Shown piece by piece: positions 32,533-42,283 of a DNA stretch of 47,583 bases (positions within the stretch are counted from its first letter, which is position 1; each line of letters opens with the position of its first letter). Source of the DNA: an uncultured Anaerolineae bacterium (GTDB lineage Bacteria; Chloroflexota; Anaerolineae; Aggregatilineales; UBA2796); NCBI GenBank assembly GCA_938005675.1, contig CALKXH010000056.1, positions 1-47,583 on the forward strand, read 5' to 3'. Both the position numbers and the translations under genes were made by a program. The notes beneath the pieces were generated by a model. It made no database searches. It saw only the letters and a list, made by a program, of their open reading frames with translations, and was not told the origin of the DNA.

Positions 32533-32538
32533 TATGAT
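32533..32538 (+). promoter_or_regulatory. Possible -10 box for the giant repeat-protein gene
   Basis: TATGAT lies 33 bases before the ATG at 32572, with only a weak -35 (TTTTCT) at the right distance. Confidence 0.35.
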
Positions 32539-32571
32539 AAGGCGCAAACCGAACTCAGACAGGCACGCACC

Positions 32572-35500
32572 ATGATCAGAACACGCCGCGTCTTCGGCTC
32601 AGCCCTCGCCAGCCTGATCGTCTGCGCGGCGCTGCTGTGGTGGGCGCACGGCGCTGCGCCCCACGCCGCCGCTCAAGGCAGCACGCCCACACCCGTCCGC
32701 GCCGAGCAGGCGGGCGTCATCCGTTTTGGGGTGCCTGTGGAGGGCGCGCTGGACAACAGGCTCTTTCGACAGGTCTGGCGCTTTGAAGCGAACAGCGGCG
32801 CGGTGGTGGATATCCGAATGCAAGCGCTCAGCGGCGATCTCGACCCGTTTCTGGTCTTGCTCTCGCCGCTGGGCGACGTGCTGCGCAGCAACGACTCGGC
32901 GAGCGGCGGCTTGGATGCCGGCATCCTCGCCTTTCAGCTGCCTTTCAGCGGCGAATATCAGATCGTGGCGCGGCGCGCCGGGGAGGGCAGCGGACGCGGC
33001 GCGGGCAGCTACCGCCTGACGCTCGATTTGCGCAGCCCCGGCACCGCCGCTCAGAACACGCTCTTGCGGGTCGGGCGCACAGTTGAGGGCAGGCTGACCG
33101 ACGAACAGCCGCGCGCCGTCTACCGTTTGGAGCTGGGCGGCGCCTTGGCGTTGCGCCTCGACCTAGACGGGGCGAATCGCATGGCGCTTGTGCGGCTGTT
33201 CGCGCTCAACGGCGCGCTGCTGGGCGAGTATCGCGGCTTGAGTCCGCTCGATATCGCCCTGAACTTGCCGACTCAAACCGTCACGCTGGTGGAGGTGAGC
33301 GCCGCCAGCTATGAGGAGCGCCCGTTCGTCGATTTTGCCCTCTCGCTCTACCGCTTGACGGCGCGCTCCGATCTGCCTCAGACCTTGCACTATGGCAGGG
33401 CGCGCTACGCCGAGGCGCCCTCCGCCCTGAATTGGTTCTTCGTCGGGACGGCGGGCGATGTGTTGGCGCTGAGCGTGCAGGCGGAAGCCTTCGGCGGCGC
33501 TCTTGAAGTCGACGTGACGGTTGGCATCCCGAACGAGTTGCCGCTCTTTCGCGGTGTGCTGGGCATCGGCTTGGAGCAGGTCTTCACCTTGCCCAGCACG
33601 GGCGCTTATAGCATCGAGCTGCGCAGCGCTTCCGCGGGGCGCTTTCGCTACAGCGTGCTGCTGCGGCAAATTGGGGCGGAGAATCTGCCCTTTGAGCGCT
33701 TCGCCATGCTGCGCGATCAAGGCGCCATGCCCCTCAACGCGCCCATCGAGGGCAGCCTGCCGCGCGGCGAGGTGCAATCGCGCTGGATCGACGTGACAAC
33801 TGCGCAGGTGATCAGCCTGCGCGCTGCGCCGCGCTCCAACGCCGATAAGCTGGCTGTGGCGCTTTTGAATCCGAACGGCGAGCTGCTGGCGGCGAGCGTC
33901 AGTCGCGGCGAGCGCGGCGCCGTGCTGCAGAACGTGCTATTGCCGCAAGTGGGGCGCTACCGCGTCGCCGTCTTCGAGTTAGCTCTGCAGACGGAACGCT
34001 CGGCGCCCATCGCCTACACCTTGCGCGTCGAGGAGACCGACGGCGGCGCGCTGCAGCCCGCCGAGCCCGCCAAAGGCATTGCCACGCGCGTCAACGGCTT
34101 ATCGATCTGGGAGCTGCAGGCTGAGCGCGACTCGTCGATCAACTTGCGCCTGGAGAACTTGACGCCCGCCGTCTGGCAACCTGAGCTGTACGTCCTCAAC
34201 CCGAACGGCGTGGTGATCGCCGCCGCGCGCGGCGAGACCAGCCGCGATCAAAGCTTGAGCATCCTCGGCGCGGGCGCGAGCGAGAGCGGGGCGTATCGAG
34301 TCATCGTCGGCGGGCGCGTGGTCGGCGATTTTGCCGCTTATCGGCTCTGGAGCGGCGTGCAGCAGCCCTTCGAGCCAGCCGCCGCCCGCGAGGTCAGCAT
34401 TGCGCCGCTGAGCGGCGTCGGCGCGCCCGACCGCTACGCGCCCGCGCCCACGCCGCCCCCGATTCGGCTCTCGGTGGCGGCGCAGCTCACGCCGTTGATC
34501 AACCCCGCCGAGCTGCCCGCCGATCAAATCGCGCCGCTGCTCTTCAACACCACTGTGCGCGGCGAGATCGGCAGCGGCGGCTTAGTGCAAGCTTGGCGCA
34601 TCAACAGCGGCTCGAACGTGGTCATTCAGCTGCGCGCCACCGCCCTCGAAGGCGACCTCGCCCCCCGCCTGACGCTCTGGGATCGCAACGGGCGCTTGCT
34701 GGGCGAGCAGTTCAACGCGCAAGGCACTGTTACGATCTTCACCTATCGGATCGTGCAAGGTGGCAGCTACACGCTGGTCGTGAACATGGGCTTGAACGGC
34801 GGGCGCTACTTGCTCACGCTCGACTCACAGCCCCTCGTCGAGAGGTTGCGCGTCCTCGATGGCGTGCCGCTGGCTTACGGGCAGAGCGTGACGGCTGAAT
34901 TGCAGAGCAGCCTTGAGACGGACACCTACTTCTTTCTGGGCACGCTCAACGACGTGATCTCAGTCCAAGCGGTGCGCAGCACGGGCAGGATCGCGCCCGC
35001 CCTCAGCCTGATCGGACCGAACGGACGCCCGATCGCCGCCGATGCGCCCTCCGACGGGCGCTACTACGCCGAGCTGCGCAGCGTGCGCCTGCCCGATACG
35101 GGCTTATTTCAGCTGGTGGTCAGCAACTTGAACCGCTCCGAGCGCATCGAGGGGCGCTACACGCTCAGCTTGGGGCTGCTGAGCGCCACGCGGTTGCAGA
35201 GTCGGGGCGGCGGCGTGATCGGCGAGGGCGAGGTGCGCTCAGGCTTCTTGCTGGCGGGCGATACTGAGGATACGTGGCTCTTTAGGGCGCGGCGCGGGCA
35301 GCGCGTGAGCTTCATCGCCTTCGCCGCTGAGCCGCCCTCGCCCGCCCCGCTCAGCCTGCAGCTCTTGGATACCAGCGGGCAGATTTTCGCCGCCCAAACG
35401 CGCACCCTCGCCCAGAGCAGCCTGCGCTTGGAGGACGTCCTCTTGCCTGAGGACGGACTCTACCGCGTGCGAGTGGTGGGCGGGGCGCAGCAGCAGGGCG

Positions 35501-38500
35501 TCTACCGCTTGCAGTGGCTCTCGGCGGAGGCGCGCTCCGTCGGCGTGATCGGCTACGGGCAGACGGTCAGCGGCATCTTGACGGCAGCCCGCAATTTTGA
35601 GACGTGGGTCTTCAGCGGCAACGCTGGGGATGTGGTCTCGGTGGCGCTGCGCTACATACGCGGCACGCCCTTCACCGCCAGTTTTCAGCTGCGCGCCGCC
35701 AACGGCGTGGCGTTGGCGACCGTCGCCGATCTGGACGGGGCGGGCGGGCGCGCCGATGTGCTGTTGCCTTTCGACGGCAGCTACAGCATCATCGTCGCCA
35801 ATCCGAGCCTAGAGTTCGAAGGCGCCAGCATCTACGCCCTCAGCTTGGGTTTGACCGAGAGTCGGGCGCGCGCCATCGGCGGGGTGCTGCGCTACGGCGA
35901 TGAGGCGATCAGCGCACTCTATCCCGACGACGCGACCGATACGTGGGTCTTCGCGGCGCAAGCCGGCGAGCGCGTGCGCGTGAGCGTCCAAGCGCTCGAT
36001 CCCTTCCTGAAGCCCTCCCTCGAGCTGCGCAGCGCCACGGATGAGGTCTTGGCGAGCGCCCTGCCAGAGGCGTTGCCGCTCGCCACGGCGCGCATCGGCG
36101 GCGAGGGCGAGAACGACTTCGTCGTCCCCATCGATGGCGCCTACGCCCTGATCGTGCGCGGCGCGCCTGCTCCCGATGGCGCGCCCAGCACGGGCGGCTA
36201 TCGCCTCAGCCTCGCTTTCACGCCGCGCCCAGTCGCCGAGATTGATCGCCTCAGCTACGGCAGTGCGGTCAACGGCGTCTTGGCGGACGACCGTCCGCAC
36301 GAGACCTACGTCTTTGAAGGCAAGCAGGGCGATCTGATCACGGCGCAAGCCATCCGCGAGTCGGGCGCCAGCCTCTCCTTGCAGCTGCACCTGCGCAGCG
36401 CCGACGGGCGCATCCTAGCGCGCGCCGACTCCGACGATGGCGATGCGGTCTCGCTGAGCGCTCTGCGCCTGCCTTACAGCGGCGCGTATAATCTGGTGGT
36501 CTCGCGTTTTGGCGGGGCGCTCGGTCAGACGGCGGGGCGCTACACCGTGCGGCTGGAGGGCGTTGAAGAGCCGCGCACGGTGCGCAGCCAAGTCCGTTAT
36601 GGGCAGCAGGTGCTTGGACGGCTGAACGACGCGTCGCCCGTTGATCGGCTCGCCTTTGAGGGGCAACGCGGCGACGTGATCGGCATCACTACGCGCGCCA
36701 CCAGCGGCAATTTGGATAGCATCCTGCGCCTTGAGCGTGAAGATGGGACGCTCATCGCCGCCAATGACGATGCCGACGGCGTGAACGCAGTCCTCAGCGG
36801 CATTGAGCTGCCCGAAGACGGGCGCTACATCGTGGTGGTGACGCGCTTCGGCGCGCGTTTGGCGGGCAGCGCTGGCAACTACGAGCTGTTCGTCAACTTG
36901 CTCTACCGCAATCGCGCCGAGTCATCGGGCGGCGCGGCGCAGCCGATCACCTACGGCGCGCGCGTGGTCGGGGCGCTAGATGCCCAGACGACTGAGCGGC
37001 GCTACGCTTTTCACGGCGGGCAAGGCGATCAAATCGTCGCCCAGATGCTGCATCAGACCGACGACGCGCCGCCCCTCCTCGAACTGCGCGACCCCGCCGA
37101 CAGGCTGTTGGCGAGCGGCGCGCTGGGAGTTGGGCGGACGGCGCTAGAGGGCTTCCGCTTGCCCGCCGATGGCTTCTATCAGTTGGTGGTGCGCCGCCCC
37201 GTCAACAGTCGGGCGCGCTACAGTCCCTTCGCCCTCACCCTCGACCTTGAATCGATCAGCGCCTTGAAGGTCAATCGGCTCAACGGCGGCGTGCTGAGCG
37301 CCGAGAGCAGCGTCGTCGGCAGCTTTGCCCCCTCTGAGACGGCGCACTACTGGCTGCTGAACGGGACAGTCGGGCAGAGCCTCAGCTTGAACGTGTTGCG
37401 ACTCTCCGGCGAGGGCGTGCCGAGCGCAATCGTCATCGCGCCGGACGGACAGCGCCTCGCCGAGACGAGCGCGGCAGCGCGCAGCCTGAGCGCGGGCATC
37501 GAGCGGCTCGCCTTGCCTCAGGATGGCGTTTACACGCTCTTGGTCTTGCCCGGTCGCGTCGGAGTCGCCACCAGCTACCGCCTGACCGTCCAGCGCGCCG
37601 CCCCGAGTCAAACCGCGCCGCCCAGCTTGACGGCGGGCATCGCCGCTAACGGGGTCTTGGATGCCGTGCGCACGCGCGGGCTGTGGCAAGCGGCGGCTGA
37701 GGCGGGGCAGACCCTCTCGGCGCGCCTGCTGGTGACGGGCGGCAATTTGCAGCCGCGCTTGCTCCTGCTCAAGGCGGACGGGCAAGTCTTGGCGGAGGGC
37801 GCGCTGGTGCGCACGGCGGAGGGGCTCTCCAGCTTGATCGTGAGCTATCCCATCGCCGAGACGGGCACGTACCTCTTGCAGACCGAGCGCGCTGACGTCA
37901 CCACCAGCGGCAGTTACCGCCTGCTGATGGAGCTGGGCAGTCCCGCCGAGCTCCCCTCTGAGCGCGCCCTAGCCGCTTTCCGCGTCGCTTATAACCAAGT
38001 CGTGCGCGGCGTGATCGCCAGCCAACGCGAGACGCTCTGGGCGTTCATCGGGGCGGCGGGCGATGTGATCAACGTGAGCGTGGTCGCCAACACGCCCAGC
38101 GGCGGCGCGCCGATCCCGGCGCCGCGCCTCGAAATTCAGGATGTGAGCGGGCGCGTCCTCGCCACCGCCGCGCCGCAGGCGCTCGAAGCGCGCGAGTCGG
38201 CAGTGCAGGGGCTGATCTTGCCCGCCGAGGGGCGCTACATCGTGGTGATGCGCGCCGAGAAGACCGTCCCGTACACGCTCGTCATCCAGCGGCGGCAAGA
38301 CTCGTTGCCCAGCAACCTCGCGGCTGCCGCGCCGCGCCCGTTGGTGGCGGGGCTGGCGCTTCAAAATGGCATCACGCCCGGCGACGGCGTCGATTACTGG
38401 ACGTTCACGGGCGCCGCGGGCGATCCCGTGCAGATCGAGGCGACGCGGCTGAACGGCGATCTGCGGCTCGATCTGGCGCTCTACAGCCCGACGGGCGCCT

Positions 38501-39657
38501 ATTTGACGGGCAACGCCGCCCCGCCGACGGTCGGCTCGGTGAGCCTAGCGCCCTTGCGCCTGCCGGAAGATGGGGCGTATTTGCTGGTCGTCACGCGTTG
38601 GCTGGGCGCCGGCGGGCAGACCAACGGCGCCTATCGAGTGCGCTTGGCGCGCCCCGCCGAGGTGCAACTCCCGACTGAGGGCGCCATCGCCGCCGAGGAT
38701 CGCCCTGTGGTCGGCTTTTTGAGCGCCGAGCGCCCCGTTGAGAGCTGGTCGTTCAGCGGGCGCGCCGATGAGCGCTACGCGCTGATCTTCGAGCGCGCCA
38801 CAGCCGATCTGAAGGCGCAGCTGCAGCTCGTCGATGCTGAGGGGCGAGTCTTGGGCGAATTCGCCGCGTTCGAGGCGGGCTTGGCGGTCAGCGGGCAGTT
38901 CAGTCTGCCGAACAGCGGGGAATATCGGCTGGTGGCGCGCCTGCAGAGCGGCAGCGGACTGTATCGCTTGCGCCTGAAGCGCCTGCACAGCGCTGAGCAG
39001 GCTCAAATTGCCCGCGCGCAGGGCATCGGCTACAACCAGAGCGTCTCAGGGCGGCTGGAGGGCGGCGGCGCGCAGGCGTGGGTCTTTTACGGCAAGGCGG
39101 CGGATCGCATCGTGGCGGAGCTATTGCCCGACGACACGCCTGACAACTTGACGCTCAGTCTGCTGCGCCCGGACGGCAAGACGCTCGCTACGGCGCTGCG
39201 CTCTGCGGCGGGCAGCCGCCTCGCCGATATCGTGCTGCCCAGCGACGGTTTCTACGCCCTCGCCGTGCAGGCGGAGCGCCCCGTCTCGCTGGGCTATCAG
39301 CTGCGCCTGATCCGCCTGCAGCCCGCCGCCAGCTATCAGGGCGCTTTGGCGTTGGAGAGCTCGGCTGAGGGCGCCCTGCGCCCTGAGCAGACGCTCCACG
39401 AGTGGCTGCTGCGCCCTGAGCGCGACGAGCGCCTTGCCCTGAGCTTGAGCGCCGCTCGCGGCGTACAAGGCGTGCGCGTGCGGGTCGTGACGGCGGAGGG
39501 CGCGCTGGTGGCTGAAGGCTCGCTGCAAGACGGCGCCATCGGGCTGGATTTTCAAGCGCAAGCGGGCGCGCACTACGCCGTCTTGGTGCAAAACGCTAAC
39601 GGCGTGCAAGGGCGCTACGAGCTGGCGGTGCGTCCGAGCCGCCCGCTCGCCAACTGA
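32572..39657 (+). CDS. Giant secreted protein of about 20 PPC-like beta-sandwich repeats
   Basis: The 2361-residue product has an N-terminal signal peptide (SALASLIVCAALLWWAHG, likely cut near AHAAA/QGS) and no lipobox, LPxTG or C-terminal membrane helix. Its remainder is a tandem array of about 20 units averaging 116 residues. Each unit opens with a YGQxVxGxL-type strand, continues with a W/Y-F-G-x-x-G-D segment (WVFSGNAGDVVSV, FEGKQGDLITA) and a PxLxLxxPDGxxLA strand, and closes with LPxDGxYxLVV. This is the bacterial pre-peptidase C-terminal (PPC) domain pattern. No catalytic domain is seen. It is presumably a surface or extracellular adhesive or scaffolding protein, though function is unproven. 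The next genes are separate. Confidence 0.85.
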   Translation: MIRTRRVFGSALASLIVCAALLWWAHGAAPHAAAQGSTPTPVRAEQAGVIRFGVPVEGALDNRLFRQVWRFEANSGAVVDIRMQALSGDLDPFLVLLSPLGDVLRSNDSASGGLDAGILAFQLPFSGEYQIVARRAGEGSGRGAGSYRLTLDLRSPGTAAQNTLLRVGRTVEGRLTDEQPRAVYRLELGGALALRLDLDGANRMALVRLFALNGALLGEYRGLSPLDIALNLPTQTVTLVEVSAASYEERPFVDFALSLYRLTARSDLPQTLHYGRARYAEAPSALNWFFVGTAGDVLALSVQAEAFGGALEVDVTVGIPNELPLFRGVLGIGLEQVFTLPSTGAYSIELRSASAGRFRYSVLLRQIGAENLPFERFAMLRDQGAMPLNAPIEGSLPRGEVQSRWIDVTTAQVISLRAAPRSNADKLAVALLNPNGELLAASVSRGERGAVLQNVLLPQVGRYRVAVFELALQTERSAPIAYTLRVEETDGGALQPAEPAKGIATRVNGLSIWELQAERDSSINLRLENLTPAVWQPELYVLNPNGVVIAAARGETSRDQSLSILGAGASESGAYRVIVGGRVVGDFAAYRLWSGVQQPFEPAAAREVSIAPLSGVGAPDRYAPAPTPPPIRLSVAAQLTPLINPAELPADQIAPLLFNTTVRGEIGSGGLVQAWRINSGSNVVIQLRATALEGDLAPRLTLWDRNGRLLGEQFNAQGTVTIFTYRIVQGGSYTLVVNMGLNGGRYLLTLDSQPLVERLRVLDGVPLAYGQSVTAELQSSLETDTYFFLGTLNDVISVQAVRSTGRIAPALSLIGPNGRPIAADAPSDGRYYAELRSVRLPDTGLFQLVVSNLNRSERIEGRYTLSLGLLSATRLQSRGGGVIGEGEVRSGFLLAGDTEDTWLFRARRGQRVSFIAFAAEPPSPAPLSLQLLDTSGQIFAAQTRTLAQSSLRLEDVLLPEDGLYRVRVVGGAQQQGVYRLQWLSAEARSVGVIGYGQTVSGILTAARNFETWVFSGNAGDVVSVALRYIRGTPFTASFQLRAANGVALATVADLDGAGGRADVLLPFDGSYSIIVANPSLEFEGASIYALSLGLTESRARAIGGVLRYGDEAISALYPDDATDTWVFAAQAGERVRVSVQALDPFLKPSLELRSATDEVLASALPEALPLATARIGGEGENDFVVPIDGAYALIVRGAPAPDGAPSTGGYRLSLAFTPRPVAEIDRLSYGSAVNGVLADDRPHETYVFEGKQGDLITAQAIRESGASLSLQLHLRSADGRILARADSDDGDAVSLSALRLPYSGAYNLVVSRFGGALGQTAGRYTVRLEGVEEPRTVRSQVRYGQQVLGRLNDASPVDRLAFEGQRGDVIGITTRATSGNLDSILRLEREDGTLIAANDDADGVNAVLSGIELPEDGRYIVVVTRFGARLAGSAGNYELFVNLLYRNRAESSGGAAQPITYGARVVGALDAQTTERRYAFHGGQGDQIVAQMLHQTDDAPPLLELRDPADRLLASGALGVGRTALEGFRLPADGFYQLVVRRPVNSRARYSPFALTLDLESISALKVNRLNGGVLSAESSVVGSFAPSETAHYWLLNGTVGQSLSLNVLRLSGEGVPSAIVIAPDGQRLAETSAAARSLSAGIERLALPQDGVYTLLVLPGRVGVATSYRLTVQRAAPSQTAPPSLTAGIAANGVLDAVRTRGLWQAAAEAGQTLSARLLVTGGNLQPRLLLLKADGQVLAEGALVRTAEGLSSLIVSYPIAETGTYLLQTERADVTTSGSYRLLMELGSPAELPSERALAAFRVAYNQVVRGVIASQRETLWAFIGAAGDVINVSVVANTPSGGAPIPAPRLEIQDVSGRVLATAAPQALEARESAVQGLILPAEGRYIVVMRAEKTVPYTLVIQRRQDSLPSNLAAAAPRPLVAGLALQNGITPGDGVDYWTFTGAAGDPVQIEATRLNGDLRLDLALYSPTGAYLTGNAAPPTVGSVSLAPLRLPEDGAYLLVVTRWLGAGGQTNGAYRVRLARPAEVQLPTEGAIAAEDRPVVGFLSAERPVESWSFSGRADERYALIFERATADLKAQLQLVDAEGRVLGEFAAFEAGLAVSGQFSLPNSGEYRLVARLQSGSGLYRLRLKRLHSAEQAQIARAQGIGYNQSVSGRLEGGGAQAWVFYGKAADRIVAELLPDDTPDNLTLSLLRPDGKTLATALRSAAGSRLADIVLPSDGFYALAVQAERPVSLGYQLRLIRLQPAASYQGALALESSAEGALRPEQTLHEWLLRPERDERLALSLSAARGVQGVRVRVVTAEGALVAEGSLQDGAIGLDFQAQAGAHYAVLVQNANGVQGRYELAVRPSRPLAN

Positions 39658-39709
39658 GCGCTCGAGGCTACACTTTTGTCGCCTGATCGAGTAAAATCGG
39701 AGGCTTATG

Positions 39710-40267
39710 GTGAGCGTAGCATCCTTGACTATCCGCGCCGCCACGCCCGACGATCTGCCCGCCTGCCTCGCCCTCGACCTCTCCTACGAAACCGATTACG
39801 TCTGGCAGATCGATGTGCGCGGCGATGAGAGCGGCGCCATCCAGATCGGCTTGCGTACGGCGCGCTTGCCGCGCCTGATGCGCGTGGCGTATCCGCGCGC
39901 CGCCGAGCTGCTCAGCGCCGCCATCGGCTGGGAGCGCAATCTGGGCGGCGTGCTGGTGGCGGAGAAGAACGGCAGCGTCTGCGGCTACCTGCTGCTGCGC
40001 TTCGAGCCAGAGCGCAGCGCGGCGTCGATCGTCGAGCTGGGCATCGATGCACCTTTCCGCCGCCAGAAGATCGGCACGGCGTTGCTCAACGCCGCCTACG
40101 CTCAAGCGCAGGCAAATGGCTTGCGCCATCTCTCGGTCGAGACGCAGACCAAGAACTATCCAGCCATCTGTTTTTGTCAGCGCAACGGCTTGGTCTTCTG
40201 CGGCTATAACGACCTGTACTTTGCCAATGGCGATGTCGCCCTCTTTTTCGGGCAGACTGTGCGCTAG
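39710..40267 (+). CDS. GNAT-family N-acetyltransferase
   Basis: The product carries LTIRAATPDDLPACLALDLS, the acetyl-CoA loop IDAPFRRQKIGTALLNAAYAQA, and SVETQTKNYPAICFCQRNGLVFCG. The substrate is unknown. An ATG at 39707 lies only three bases after GGAGG; the GTG at 39710 is better spaced (six bases), so I prefer 185 residues. It follows the giant repeat gene by 52 bases and precedes the 7TM-GAF gene by ten, so the two are probably co-transcribed. Confidence 0.85.
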   Translation: MSVASLTIRAATPDDLPACLALDLSYETDYVWQIDVRGDESGAIQIGLRTARLPRLMRVAYPRAAELLSAAIGWERNLGGVLVAEKNGSVCGYLLLRFEPERSAASIVELGIDAPFRRQKIGTALLNAAYAQAQANGLRHLSVETQTKNYPAICFCQRNGLVFCGYNDLYFANGDVALFFGQTVR

Positions 40268-40277
40268 TTGACTCGCT

Positions 40278-42212
40278 ATGACCCACGAACTGTTCATTTT
40301 GCTCTCGCGGCAACTCAACGAGGTCTTGACGGCAGCCACCGTGATTGTCGCCGTCTCGATGTTGCTCTACAACCTCTCGCACGGTCCGCGCGACCGCGTC
40401 ACGCGCGCCTCCAGCGTTTTGCTGGGCTGCGTCAGCGCGATTTACGTCGGCGATGTGCTGATCGCCATCAGCCGCGCCCCGCAGACCATCGAGACCTTGC
40501 TGCGCCTTGAGTGGCTGGGCATCGCCTTTGCGCCGGCGGCGCTCTTTCACCTCTCGGATGAGCTCTTGGCGACGACCGGCTTGCGCTCGCGCGGCAGGAG
40601 ACGGCGCGCTGTGCGCCTGCTCTACACTTATGCCGCGCTCTTCTTCGTCCTCGCCACCACCACCGACCTGCTCGTGCGCGATCTGATGCTGGAGCCGCTC
40701 GAAATGATGCAAGCGGGCGACCTCTTCCCGCTCTTCGTGCTGTATTTCGTGGTCGCTTCGGTCTTCGCCTTCAATAACGTGCTGCGCGCCCGCCGCCGCT
40801 GCCTGACTCGCGCCACTTATCGGCGCATGACCTACCTGCTCTTCGCCCTGATCACGCCGATGGCGGGCGTGTTCCCTTTCTCGCTGCTCTTCCCCAACGC
40901 CAAAGCCGCCGATGCTGCCTTGCTGTGGCTGCTCATCAACGTCGGCAACTTGGGCATCGTGCTGATGTTGGCGTTCATGGCGTATCCGCTCGCCTTTTTC
41001 GGTCCGCGCAAGCCCGACCGCATGATCAAGGCGGAGCTGCTCAGCTTCATGCTGCGCGGACCCATCACCGGCATCGCCGTGCTGGTCGTGATCCTGTACG
41101 TGCCGCGCCTCTCGGTGGTGGGCATCCCCAGCAACGCCTTGATGCCCTTCGTGGCAGTGGCGACGGTCATGGGCTTGCAGTGGCTCTTCACGCTGCTCAT
41201 CCCGATCCTCGAGCAGAAGCTGATCTACACTGACGATCAGGAGCAAGCCCGTCAATTGCAGGCGCTCAGCCAGCACCTGCTCACGCGCGATGACGCCAAG
41301 CAGCTCCTCGAGGCGACCCTCGCCGCCATCTGCGATTATCTGCGCGTGCCGAGCGCTTTCGTCGTCTCGCTGAACGGCGAGCGAGTCGCTTTTGAGCAGC
41401 AGGTCGGCTCGTTGCAGCCGACGTTAGAGTCGCTTGAGGCGGCGCGCCTAGGCGGGCTGTTCGAGGCGAACGGCAACGGCGCTGCCAACGGCACACGAGC
41501 CGAAGCGCCTATTGAGCTCGTGGCGTGGCAGTCTTTCTGGCTGATTCCGTTGCGCAGCGCGCGCGGCGGGCGCTTGATCGGCGTCTTGGGCATCTGGGCG
41601 CGCAACACAACGCCCAATTTGCAGAAGGAAGAAGAGACGGTCTTCCGCGTGCTGTATCAGCGCGCAGCGCGCGTGCTGGACGATCAACGCCTGCAAGCCG
41701 AGCTGTTCGCCCGCCTTGAGGATATCATCGAGGTGAGCGCCAGCGTCGGCATCAGTAGCGAGGGCGTGCGCTACGGCAACGCCGCCGAAGCCGCCCGCCT
41801 GACCGAGCAAACCGCCGCCGAGACGCTCAGCGAGTTCAGCGAGGTGGTCTGGGGCGCCCTGCGCGACTATTGGGGCGGCGCCCGCCTGACCGATAGCCGT
41901 CTGCTGCGCCTGCAACAAGTGCAAGCTGCCCTCTCAGAGCAAGGCGGCGACGCCGCCAAAGCCGTCCGCGCCGTCCTCAACAGCGCCATCGAGTCGCTCA
42001 AGCCGCAGAGCGCCTACAGCCTGACCGCCGCCGAGTGGACGCTCTACAACATCCTCGACTTGCGCTTCGTCAAAGGGCAAAAGGTGCGCGATGTCGCCCG
42101 TAAGCTGGCGATGAGCGACGCCGATTTCTACCGCAAGCAGCGCATCGCCGTCGAGCGACTCGCCCAGATCGTGCTGGAGCGCGAAAAGCAGCTCAACGCC
42201 GAGCGCATTTGA
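40278..42212 (+). CDS. 7TM-GAF-helix-turn-helix membrane protein without kinase domain
   Basis: The 644-residue product has about nine hydrophobic segments in the first 320 residues; the first seven resemble the N-terminal 7TM region of histidine kinases. A GAF-like domain follows at about 330-480 (LLEATLAAICDYLRVPSAFVVSLNGERVAFEQQVG, WLIPLRSARGGRLIGVLGIW). From about 480 on it is helical and ends with EWTLYNILDLRFVKGQKVRDVARKLAMSDADFYRKQRIAVERLAQ, a helix-turn-helix resembling sigma region 4-type segments. I see no H-box, N, G1 or G2 box of a histidine kinase, so it cannot autophosphorylate in the usual way. It may link a membrane signal directly to DNA or to another protein. Confidence 0.75.
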   Translation: MTHELFILLSRQLNEVLTAATVIVAVSMLLYNLSHGPRDRVTRASSVLLGCVSAIYVGDVLIAISRAPQTIETLLRLEWLGIAFAPAALFHLSDELLATTGLRSRGRRRRAVRLLYTYAALFFVLATTTDLLVRDLMLEPLEMMQAGDLFPLFVLYFVVASVFAFNNVLRARRRCLTRATYRRMTYLLFALITPMAGVFPFSLLFPNAKAADAALLWLLINVGNLGIVLMLAFMAYPLAFFGPRKPDRMIKAELLSFMLRGPITGIAVLVVILYVPRLSVVGIPSNALMPFVAVATVMGLQWLFTLLIPILEQKLIYTDDQEQARQLQALSQHLLTRDDAKQLLEATLAAICDYLRVPSAFVVSLNGERVAFEQQVGSLQPTLESLEAARLGGLFEANGNGAANGTRAEAPIELVAWQSFWLIPLRSARGGRLIGVLGIWARNTTPNLQKEEETVFRVLYQRAARVLDDQRLQAELFARLEDIIEVSASVGISSEGVRYGNAAEAARLTEQTAAETLSEFSEVVWGALRDYWGGARLTDSRLLRLQQVQAALSEQGGDAAKAVRAVLNSAIESLKPQSAYSLTAAEWTLYNILDLRFVKGQKVRDVARKLAMSDADFYRKQRIAVERLAQIVLEREKQLNAERI

Positions 42213-42283
42213 GCCGTTCGGCATTTCGAGCGCCCTCTGCGATAATTCGTGAAAGTCTGGATGCCCCACGGAGAGGTCTCACC

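Noticed and set aside
40086-41276. 396-residue minus-strand frame opposite the 7TM-GAF gene
   Set aside because: Its His/Glu/Arg-rich composition is an antisense artefact and no domain is visible.
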